Of a stretch of 64,000 nucleotides of DNA, positions 1-9,006 are shown one piece after another (position 1 is the stretch's first letter; each line of letters opens with the position of its first letter). The position numbers and the translations under genes were made by a program. The notes under the pieces are model-generated. The model saw only the letters and a list, made by a program, of their open reading frames with translations. It ran no database searches and was not told where the DNA came from. This DNA is from Scilla litardierei. Taxonomy: Eukaryota > Streptophyta > Magnoliopsida > Asparagales > Asparagaceae. The stretch lies in the NCBI GenBank assembly GCA_030789695.1, contig CM061140.1:78988422-79052421 (forward strand). Reading direction: 5' to 3'.

Positions 1-246
1 ACCCCTCGGATTCTCAACTTAAGACGACCCCGCGAGCGGTGGGGATAAGCTTGCAGCTACAACGTGGCAGCATCAGAGGACCGAAGGCGCTTCGGAGCCC
101 GCGCCTTAAAAGTATCGAACGGGCCAACTCATGATGACGACTAATAAATGAGTCGGCATCGACTGGCGAGCCTGTCAAGGTCGGCGGAAGTCACATCAGC
201 CGAGCCGAACCGGCCAAAGCCGACCGACCCGACCGATGGGGGCAAT
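1..246 (+). mobile_element. 3' internal end of a Tat-type Ty3 element, with polypurine tract
   Basis: This stretch is the reverse complement of the segment just inside the 3' LTR of the complete Tat element further right (about 53154-53400), so it is the last internal part of a + strand element entering from the left edge. It ends in a purine-rich tract (GATGGGGGCAAT, 235-246) directly before the LTR, which is where plus-strand priming occurs. No coding sequence is visible in it. Confidence 0.88.
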
Positions 247-1164
247 TGTTACGCCTATTTGACTGAGGCCCGAAAGACCCAGGCCCAGAGACCCGACCGC
301 CGGTCAAGAGCCCATCCGCGCACTCAGGCCCACTCGATAAGGCCCCATGGGGGACCCCCCCACATGTCGATCCGACCCGGCCCCGGTAACACGCCGGTCA
401 CTCGCCCACTCCTGCGATAACCGCCCCCTCGATCCCGTTACCACTTAATGGCAGTTATAGGGAGGTGCGGGCATGGCGCAGGGAGCGGCGACCGGGGGGG
501 GGGGATCGAGGGGGCACGATTGAGGGCGGGCGAGCGACGTGGGTCGGGGGCAATCACGGCGGAGGTCTATAAAGGGGCTAGGAGGACGACAGGACAAGGG
601 ACCGCCTCTCAGGTATCTAGAACCTAAGGTACTCCATCAACGACCTAGTTCCCCCATTTCATCTCCTTCCTCCCCCGCTCGCGCCGTGAGACGCCGTTCC
701 GATCTCCTCACGAGTCGAACCGTCTCCGCCGGGCCTCCTCTTTCAGATCTCTGTCTGACTTAGGCATCGGAGGGGATTTGGCCGGAACCAAGGTCCGGCC
801 CCCTGACGAGTGCTCTCGTCTACGCAGGAGGGCATCAGATCCACGGGCCGAGGCTTCCCCTCCGCCCCTCGCCGACCACGCAACCAGCTGGACGATTGAT
901 GCATCCCCTCGTCGTCCGACTGCCGAGGCCGAGCGCAACCGACCGAGGCCGAGCGTCTCGACCCGGGCCGAGGCTACCCCTCGCCCTACCAACCGCCGAG
1001 GACCCCGATTCAACCCAGTCGACACGCTCTACGTCGTCTGCTGGTCCGACTCGAGCCTCAACTGCACCAACTCGACTCGCCCGAGGGACCCAAACGGGCC
1101 CCTTGACCACGTTGACCGGGTTGTCCACGGTCAACGCTTTGTAGTGAGAAAACACTCTGAAACA
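247..1164 (+). repeat. 3' LTR of a Tat-type Ty3 retrotransposon
   Basis: The LTR starts TGTTACGCC after the polypurine tract and ends CTGAAACA. It is the reverse complement of the two LTRs at 52192-53153 and 58800-59758 and is slightly shorter (918 bp against about 960). A TATA box (TATAAA, 568-573) marks the U3/R promoter. GC-rich CCGAGGC-type motifs recur in the downstream half. The ORFs crossing it on both strands are by-products of its GC content. Its target duplication would be CTACT (1165-1169), but the left copy is outside the window. Confidence 0.9.
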
Positions 1165-1559
1165 CTACTAATTACTGCTTTTCTCTATGTTTTTTTATAA
1201 AAACAATTTACCGACTATGACAAAATTTGTATGGGGGAATCTGAATTGAAGTTGGATTGGTAAGCAGGCGGACATAGGGTAGTCACAAGGATGGCAAGGC
1301 GAGAGTGCTGGTAGGATCTGCCACTGGGAGGAACATTAGCTGTCAATAGATGATCTCACTATTGAATGGTTCCCTGTTGAACCAGAAACTACTTACATAT
1401 GGGTCGAACGTGGCTACGTACCTGCATCCCCACTGCGGTTGCGACCGGCTCCTGCTTCCCTGTGAATTGTTATTGTTAGGCATGCATGATGCACCCCATA
1501 AAATCAACAATAAACATAAGCAACATGGAATGTAAGTATGCAGCTATCCATGCAGTGAC
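1165..1559. other. host intergenic sequence upstream of the NPF gene
   Basis: This is mostly AT-rich, single-copy-looking DNA between the Tat LTR and the SINE-like insert. I see no convincing ORF. The 61-codon frame at 1350-1535 has no recognisable similarity. Positions 1537-1559 are the left copy of the 23-bp target duplication of the insert that follows. Confidence 0.5.
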
Positions 1560-1700
1560 ACGTGGTTGGCTCATTGGTAAAGGTGTTATTTGTGGAGCTA
1601 ACGAGTTTGGAGTTTGATTCTTCGAATCATCGAAGGAAGGACCACTTTTTTTGTTCTGTTTTAATTACGCAGGAGGAGCAGGTTTTAATGAGGCTATAAA
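1560..1700 (+). repeat. tRNA-like SINE-type insertion with 23-bp target duplications
   Basis: The 141-bp segment is bounded by a perfect 23-bp direct repeat (1537-1559 and 1701-1723), which looks like a target-site duplication. It contains a polymerase III A-box-like sequence (TGGCTCATTGG, 1567-1577) and a B-box-like sequence (GTTTGATTC, 1612-1620). Each has one mismatch to the usual consensus, and their spacing is tRNA-like (about 34 bp). A run of seven T (1646-1652) could act as a polymerase III terminator. It cannot be a working tRNA gene because no cloverleaf closes. A tRNA-derived SINE is the best reading, but no family was identified. Confidence 0.6.
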
Positions 1701-1702
1701 TA
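1695..1702 (+). promoter_or_regulatory. TATA box of the NPF gene
   Basis: TATAAATA lies 71 bp upstream of the NPF start codon, which predicts transcription starting near 1725-1735 and a short 5' leader. The box spans the right junction of the SINE-like insert: TATAAA belongs to the insert and the final TA to the duplicated target. It would therefore not have existed before the insertion. The role is inferred from position and sequence only. Confidence 0.6.
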
Positions 1703-1772
1703 TGCAGCTATCCATGCAGTGACCTTCATTGGCTCCGTTCACAGCTGCTTCAGTAGGGGAAGAAGAAAAGCA

Positions 1773-4632
1773 ATGGCCGAGGATGGAAGAGAGAAGAAGA
1801 AAAGAGAGCTTGGGGGTCTCAAGACCATGCCATTTATACTAGGTGAGCTATGAAACATTACTATACACCATGCCATTTATAACGTGTAGTTCTGGCTAGT
1901 ATGATTTGATTCAACTCAAAAATAGGAATCAGGCCTTGTGTCATTTTTCACAACAGCCATGCATATCCCCTTTCTTGCAGGAAATGAAATCTGCGACAAA
2001 TTCGCCATGGCTGGATTCAACGCAAACATGGTTTCATACTTGACCAGCCAGCTGCATTTGCCTCTCGTTACGGCCTCCAACACCCTCAGCAACTTCGGCG
2101 GCACTTCCAGCCTGACCACCATCCTCGGAGCTGTAGTTGCCGACTCATTAGTCGGCCGTTTCTGGACCATAAACATCGGCTCCGTCTTCTATCAACTTGT
2201 ATATATATTATACAAAGCACCCACAAAAATTACCCTTATCAGCAAATAGTCCATCATCAACTTACACGCATCAATTTCTATTTTTACACAGGGAATGATC
2301 ATTCTCACCGTATCGGCGATCGTCCCAGCCCTACGACCGCCCCCTTGTACGCCGCCTCAGGCCTGCGAGCGGGCATCGACGTGGCAGCTTTCGGTCCTCC
2401 ACGGATCCCTCCTACTCACATGCATAGGTTCCGGCTTGATGCGGCCGTGTGTTGTGGCGTTCGGTGCAGACCAGTTCGAACTGCACAAGCCGCAGCCAGC
2501 CGACCGGAAATGGAACTACTTCAACGCCTACTTCTTTGCAGTGGGCGTTTCTGTGCTCCTGGGCCTCACTGTAGTCGTCTACATACAGGACAACGTGGGC
2601 TGGGGCTGGGGCTTCGGCATTCCTACAGTCGCAATGTTTATTTCGGTGGTGATCTTTGTGGTCGGCTACCCTCTTTATATCAAGCTCAGGCCTGCAGGCA
2701 GCCCGATGACAAGGCTGATCCAAGTGGCGGTTGCTGCATTCAAGAAGAGAAAGGTGGCCCTGCCTGAGAACCCACATCTTCTCTTTTCCGGCAAGGAGCT
2801 CGACGCTGAAATTTCCACCGGAGGAAGACTTCTTCATTCGGACCAGTTCCGGTGAGCTCGTTGATCAATTGAGTTCATGGCATGATAGATTATGCACTTA
2901 TTCTGGTTTACTTCATACCATGATGGCATCGAATCGGATGCATTTGTGCATCTTAATTTCATGAATTCTAAATAAAAAATCATTCATTTTCTTTTTTATG
3001 TTAATTAACTCTTTTTTGTTTAGTGTTCTCATATGGTCATCCTTCATACTAAAAAAAGGAGATTTCAGGTCATGTGCAAATACATGTGTAACAAAATTAA
3101 AAAGTTATTCAAAATTGAGATTTCAATATACCTCGATTGACAAAATAAAAATAGCAAAATAGAATGATTGGGTTGTACATTTATTAATTATTCTATAAGT
3201 ATATGCCATGAAAACGCAGGCCACTGAGAGTTGGAGCATATTAAGTTTGTATTATGCATGGGTGGATTGTTGAAATATGGTTTACTTATTTTTTAAAAAT
3301 TAATTTAGAAGAGGATGCTACGTTAAATAGTTAATTCATGACGGTTGGGAGACTGGGAGCAATGTTTTTACTTATTTAATATACCCATTTGTGAATGGAA
3401 ATAGGGGGCCGTTAATTATGAATCTCATTAAAGAAAGTAAAATCAATTTAAACTAAACTTAATGGCCAAATAATTAAAGATGACCGCTATGTAAGTTCAT
3501 GACATCTCTAATTACAAATCCAATCTCATTTGAAATGGAAAGAAAAAGTTGTAGCTTTAATAAACAAAGATCTAATACAAAAAATGAAGAAATTACATTG
3601 TAATAACAAGAAAATGACACGAGTAAAGACCTGCAGTGACTTGCTGGTTGAATATAGAAACTGCCATCCTCATTCATGGTAATTCATCAATGAAGGTTCC
3701 TAGACCGAGCTGCGGTGATCACGGACGGCGACATGACTGATTCCGGCAAGCCAAATTTCTGGAGGCTGTCTACGGTGCACCGGGTGGGGGAGCTGAAGTC
3801 GATCATCCGCCTGATTCCCCTCTGGTCCGTGGGCATTTTCGTCGCCACAGCCGTATCCCACAACTACACATTCGCCATCATGCAGGCAAAGTCAATGGAC
3901 AGGCACCTCAGCGAGGGTTTCGTGATCCCTGCGGCAACCGTCTCCGTCTTCTTCCTCGGCGCAATGCTCATCGGTCTTGCATTATACGACCGCGTCTTCG
4001 TCCCCATTGCCCGCCGCTTCACCGGAAGGCCAAATGGGATCACGTACCTCCAGCGGATGGGGGTGGGGATGGCGATCTCCATTCTGTCCAATGTTGCGGG
4101 AGCCATAGTCGAGAACAAACGGAAGGCGGCTGCGGCCGAGCACGGGCTTTTGGATCAGCCGACTGCGACGGTACCGATGAGTGTGTTCTGGTTGGTGCCA
4201 CAATATGCGATCAGTGGGTTTGCGGAGGCGTTCACTTCCGTCGGGCACATGGAGTTCCTATATGACCAGTCGCCGGAATGCATGAGGAGCACCGCCATAG
4301 CGCTGTTCAATCTCTCGGGTGCAATCGGGAGCTACATGGGCACTGCGCTGGTGCTAATTGTGAGCGATTGCACAAAGTGCGCTGGGAATTGGCTGCAGGA
4401 CAACATCAACAGGGGGAAGTTGGATTACTACTACTGGCTTGTGACTCTTTTGCAAGTGCTAAACCTTGGGTACTATCTCGTATGTGCCAGGTTATATACC
4501 TTCAAGCCCTTGGAGTTTGATGCAGAAGTGAAGCCCTCAAGTACTGCTGACGATGTAGAGCTTGCCGCGATGGAGGGAAAGGCTAGCAATGGCAGCAAAA
4601 CGAAAGCTGGAAGGGAAGAGTGCTTGGTATAG
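1773..4632 (+). CDS. NPF3.1: NRT1/PTR-family (NPF) proton-coupled transporter, NPF3.1-like
   Basis: Four exons: 1773-1842, 1981-2198, 2292-2851 and 3696-4632. All introns are GT-AG (138, 93 and 844 nt), giving a 594-residue protein of normal length for this plasma-membrane family (12 transmembrane helices; nitrate, nitrite, peptides or hormones as substrates). Family landmarks are the helix-1 proton-coupling motif near residues 26-30, an ADSLVGRFWT segment near residue 77, the helix-5 stretch VVYIQDNVGWGWG in exon 3, and WRLSTVHRV opening the C-terminal half in exon 4. Overall similarity points to the NPF3.1 clade, though the subclade call is from memory. The start gives the best match (GGLKTMPF follows 13 residues later). 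Helix 1 reads E-I-C-D-K where the family usually has ExxE(R/K). No stop or frameshift is seen. A copia LTR begins 10 bp after the stop, so the native 3' UTR is displaced. The last intron has a weak pyrimidine tract. Confidence 0.92.
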
Positions 4633-4642
4633 ATGGAGACAC

Positions 4643-5262
4643 TGTTGGAGTTAATTCAGACTTAAAAGTGTGTTCGGATGTGTGTTAAGCCAGCTTCATA
4701 AGTATGTCCAAGTTGTGAACAAATGTGTACATGCTTAAAGCTATGTATGTTCAGCTGTTGAGGAAAAGTAGCGCAGATGTGTGCAAATTAATTCTGTTCT
4801 TTGAGAAAGCAAGTTCCTTGAGATTTGTGTATTTTGTTTAGTGTATTAAATGCTTGTACTAGTTAATGTAAGTTCTTGACAGAGCATAATTATATCTATG
4901 TGAACTATAAGTTGTAGAAGTGAAAGAATGATGTATATGTAATTAATAAGGAAAAGAAAGAGGAGAGAGAGATCTCTAAGATCAAGATCAGTAAAAATAT
5001 CCAAGAAGGAGAAGAAAAAAAGATTTCAGCTTTGCCTGAAATTCGTATGAAAATTCCTAAAAAAATCGTTCTTCCTCATTATGTCAAATTTGTGTACACA
5101 CTTGTAGTATATTATGTACACACTTAACACAAATATAGGGTAATTGGAACACAATTATTCCAGTTTCATGCACACTATTGTTTACACAGATCCTTCTTTG
5201 TTTTCTTTTCCTCCCCTTAAGATCATGTCTTTGGCTACTAAGCTTTGCCTCAGCATCCAACA
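4643..5262 (+). repeat. 5' LTR of Copia-1
   Basis: The 620-bp LTR is delimited by a perfect 7-bp terminal inverted repeat (TGTTGGA at 4643, TCCAACA ending at 5262) and is followed after 3 bp by a canonical initiator-Met primer site. No second copy is in the window, so the left boundary rests on the inverted repeat and primer site. It starts 10 bp after the NPF stop codon, so NPF transcripts must enter it and may use its polyadenylation signals. AT-rich sequence near 4900-4960 includes candidate AATAA-type signals. Confidence 0.75.
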
Positions 5263-5265
5263 CAG

Positions 5266-5277
5266 TGGTATCAGAGC
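5266..5277 (+). other. Copia-1 primer binding site (initiator tRNA-Met)
   Basis: TGGTATCAGAGC is the standard plant copia primer site complementary to the 3' end of initiator methionine tRNA, 3 bp after the LTR. Confidence 0.95.
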
Positions 5278-5298
5278 GTCTCAGGTTGATAGTAAGCC

Positions 5299-5779
5299 AT
5301 GGATTCTGATCAATCATCCCTTTCTCATCTTCCAATCTTGAGTAACAAGGAGATTAAGATCAAATACCAATATTGGAGCATCAAGATGAAAACTTTATTC
5401 ATTTCCAAATATGTGTTGGAGCATGTAGAAGATGGTGTTGCTGATTTGGTAGCTAGATGGAGCCACCGTAGCTCAAAAGAATGCTCATAAAGAGAAGTTT
5501 AAGAAGGATGCTAAAGCTCTCTACTGGATTCAGCAAGCTGTAGATGAGACCATCTTTCCCAGAATCATGAATGCTTCAAGATCTAAATAAGCTTGGGATA
5601 TTTTGAAGAAGAAATTCCTTGGATCTACAAAGGTAATCACTGTAAAGCTTCAAACTTTAAGAAAAGATTTCGAAAATATGAAAATGAAGCCATCTGAATC
5701 TATACATGACTTCTTTTTAATAATCACAGCTATTATTGACCAAATGAGGTCATTGGGTGAAGATCTTGCCAAGCAAAAG
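5299..5779 (+). pseudogene. Copia-1 gag, N-terminal half (broken)
   Basis: The reading frame starts MDSDQSSL and soon shows the copia gag hallmark YQYWSIKMKTLF. The frame is lost near 5446, and an in-frame TAA lies at 5588-5590. Typical gag text (AWDIL-KKFLGS, VITVKLQTLR) continues in other frames. The segment stops at 5779, where Athila-1 is inserted. Gag resumes after 33095 with the target bases AAAAG duplicated (5775-5779 and 33095-33099). It is a capsid relic and not functional. Confidence 0.85.
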
Positions 5780-7359
5780 TGACGTGCACCCCGGCTTGCT
5801 ATCCGCAAATGGCCGGGGGACCCGCGAGGGGTTTAGAAATTTGTAACCGCAAGCGCACGGTGTTGTAGTGTGGCTTGGGGGTCGAACACAGGGAGGCGAG
5901 GTTGTGCTTGAGTCAAGTAGGACCAAAATCACCCCGGGGGCGAGCTAGCCCGAATCGGTGGATGGTTGTCACGGAAAGGAATAAAGGGTATGAACAATAA
6001 AGAAATAAACCCGGGACTTTGGTTTCCACTCCGACGAGTGGCTCTCGCCGATACGGCCTACGGGTATGGATAGCGATCGGAATTAGGGTCTAATGGTGAG
6101 ACGTTGCCTCTGAAAGTGGTACCGGCATCCCATGGGCCCGATATTCCGGTCGGTGCCCAGGATGATACACCGGACTTCCCGGATTCGATCAGTAGGCACT
6201 CCCGTGTCCATTAACACTGATCGATCCCGGGAGCACTAAGCCCGCAACGATAACTCCCAACGTCTCATCCTGCCGATCCCACGTGCTAGGATTCGACGTC
6301 TACGCTATGGGTGTGAGCTATGGCTAGGGAGTCAACCGCCAAGTTTATTCCCCCTTGGCCCAACGGTCAAAGGTGGTCTTTTTCCCGCCGATGACAATGA
6401 AACACCCCGCGTAACCGTTAGATTCCTAATCCCTATCGATTTCCTAACCCTATGGACGCATCGGGAAGAGCCCCCGTAGGGGTTTCCACCAAAATTCCAG
6501 ATTTGGGAACTACTCACAAAAATCCATTAAAAAGCAATCTAAATAAAAATTAACCGTTGGAATCATAATCAGACAATTGGAATGCGGAAGTAATAGAGTA
6601 GATAAGACAATACTAAAATTTGAGAAAGATCTGAAAACTTACAAAAGAGTAACAATTACAGCCGTCACAATAGGAGAAAACAGTAAAAAACTAGCAGCTC
6701 CCCGTTTCTGGAACCCTAGGGGTTCTATTTATAGACTCTCGCATCACCCGATCGGTTGACAAGTCAACCGATCGGTTGATCCGTTACAAAATAATAACAG
6801 AAAACGGCGAGCTTTCACCCGGTCATATGAACCGGTCGGGTGAGTTCTTTAGTGACCGGTTGGATCTTAGCGCCGTCGGGTGAAACGATCGGTTTGGTGC
6901 CCGTGTCTTCAGCTCCTCATCTTCAGCTACAGATGAACCGATCGGGTGAGAGTCACCCGATCGGTTGGCATTTTGCTCGAAAAGACAGAGAACAGGCCCC
7001 CGCTGAGCCGGTCTGTGAACCGGTCAGGTGACTTCCATGTGAGCTCCGACTGAGACCGGGTGGTGCACGCGTGCATCACCCGATCGGTTGGAGATGACCA
7101 ACCGACCGGGTGAGGGGCTGAAAGATGTATTCTTTGGCGTATGACCCCCTGGATCACGCGTGACTCCTCCCGTTGCTCCGGGGACTTGAGATATCGTCGT
7201 TAAACGTCCCCTACACGGTCAAACCCCTGCAAACATGGACAAACAAAGAAAAGTGAAAGAAAACGAGAAAATACAAGAAAACGAATAAAAGACGGCGGAA
7301 AAACACGGAGAAACACAAAAGAAAACGTGCGTGAATATATGAAATATAAACGCATGTCA
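5780..7359 (-). repeat. 3' LTR of Athila-1
   Basis: This 1580-bp LTR matches 31516-33094 almost base for base. On the minus strand U3 begins at 7359 and the TATA box is at 6733-6726 (TATAAATA). A palindromic motif array (6745-7113) lies directly upstream of the TATA box. Confidence 0.93.
6745..7113 (-). promoter_or_regulatory. U3 array of CCGATCGG palindromes (Athila-1 left LTR)
   Basis: This region is a run of paired half-sites of the form (C/A)ACCCGATCGG(T/G)TGA, with degenerate versions such as ACCGGTCGGGTGA. At least five sites are perfect CCGATCGG cores and many are arranged as inverted pairs 5-10 bp apart (for example around 6745-6780 and 6935-6970). It ends 12 bp before the TATA box of the LTR promoter. 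The position suggests an enhancer or protein-binding array, but no binding protein is known to me. Confidence 0.7.
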
Positions 7360-9006
7360 AAATCCCCCAAGCTGAACTCTTCCTCGTCCTCGAGGAAGAC
7401 GAGTGAGAGTAGGAGCTCGGAGGGGAAAAATAGAGAGGAAGAAAGAAAAAAGAAAACTCTAAATCCTAGATCGTCCGTCAGAGCCAACAAAAATCAAAAA
7501 CGACACACCAAGCAAGCAAACGTCAAATCACACCACCAAACCTAGGAAAACGAGTCCAAATAAGTGTCGTGGGCCCACGCGGTGAAGCGCGAGTGAGTGC
7601 GGTCGTGTGCTAGCAAATGGTGTCGCTTTCTACAATGTGCTATGAGCTCATATACGCAAATCCAGGAAATGACCCAAATACCGATTCGAATTTGAAATTT
7701 GCGGTGAATATTAGTTCAAGCATGCATGAGAAGAGTTAGAATAGAAGCGTATCATGCATCGGGGCCTCCATAACTAGGGTTAAGGAACTCACGCCACTAT
7801 AGCCTAGATACTAGCTAAAAAGTTCCTAAGCCAAGTGTTTTTGATAACGATGGGGGTTGAGATGATGTGGAGTAGAACACTCGGTGCAAATTCTCGCCTT
7901 CCCTTTATTCTCGGTAAGTAGGAAAAAATATTCACACTGGAATTTTTTTGGGTTTTGGGCATTTGTATTTTTTTTGGGTTTTTTGGCTATACAAAATTTT
8001 TCTTTTCTTCTCTTTTTGGGTTTTTCTTTTCCTTTTTTCTATTTTTTGGATTTTTGGGTTTTTGGCTATACACATGTGTACTCTCCCAAGTGGGAGAACG
8101 GTACACGACGAGGGGATTTGCACCAAGTAAAACTAAAAAAAAGAAGTCGAAATCTAAACACTCGGGCAAAGGAAACTATTCTCGCTAAATAGAGCATAGG
8201 CTAAATGGGTTATCCTAGTCCTTAATTGTGGAATCCCGACGCATGCAAATTGAAATATACGATATAAATATATCATGCGTATAGTAGAAACAGATACCGC
8301 ATATTCAAATCGAAGCATGATAATCTAGGGGTCATTCCTGGACAGGTATAAAAAATAAAATCACCATGTAGAAGCACATCAAATAGCTAGTCACGACGCA
8401 CGACTCACAAAAAAGCTAAGTGGACCCACGATGCGTGGAATGCAAGAGGGCTCGAAATCCTAGGGTTAGTGAATGTGATTATCGAAGCAATGCTAGGTGT
8501 GTGTGATTTTGTGGCGATTCATCATAGGATTCATCTCTAGGAGAAAGAGCTAAAAAGAAGAGAAGAAAAAAAATAAAAACACGATGAAAACGACACAAAA
8601 AACGAAAAAGAAGGACTCAAACGACGCACACAGTGCGACTCCCCCAAGCTGAAGTTTGCATTGCCCACAATGCAATATGAGTGAGTACGGGAGGGCAATG
8701 AAGATGGGGGGGAATACGCACCGACACAAAAAGAAATGAAAAAGAGGAAAACACAGAGATGATACTTAAAATAAAGAAAGATCAAAATCGAAAATCAATC
8801 AACACGAAAATAAAAATAAAACCACACGACACGACACTCAAAAAGTGACAAACAAGCACACACACAAAAATGAGAAAAACAAACAAAACACGACAGCACA
8901 CCAAAATAGACGTCCCCCCAAGCTAGACCTGACAGTGCTAGCGAAATGATATGATCAGTGAAATGCAGAGATATGCAAGGGGGAGTCAAAAACAAATAAG
9001 GTGAAA
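7360..9006 (-). other. Athila-1 polypurine tract and 3' noncoding region
   Basis: Read on the minus strand, this sequence ends in a GGGGGAT-type polypurine tract immediately before the LTR. The same tract context (TTCAGCTTGGGGG) recurs near 8640 and, diverged, near 8918. A T/G-rich stretch at about 7935-8065 is built from TTTTTGGG-like runs. The region is homologous to 12244-13950 of Athila-2. The ORFs here are low-complexity artefacts, and I see no gene. Confidence 0.75.

Noticed and set aside
778..1200. ORFs on both strands of the Tat LTRs (778-1200, 52212-52864, 58894-59473)
   Set aside because: The same LTR sequence gives open frames on both strands because of high GC. The products are Arg/Pro-rich and end at or across LTR borders.
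1566..1640. Functional tRNA gene
   Set aside because: A- and B-box-like motifs are present but no acceptor, D or anticodon stem closes properly, and the unit has a target-site duplication. It is better explained as a SINE-like retroposon.
7884..8192. Phe-rich membrane-like ORFs
   Set aside because: They are translations of the T/G-rich low-complexity tract in an Athila 3' noncoding region, with several frames open simultaneously.
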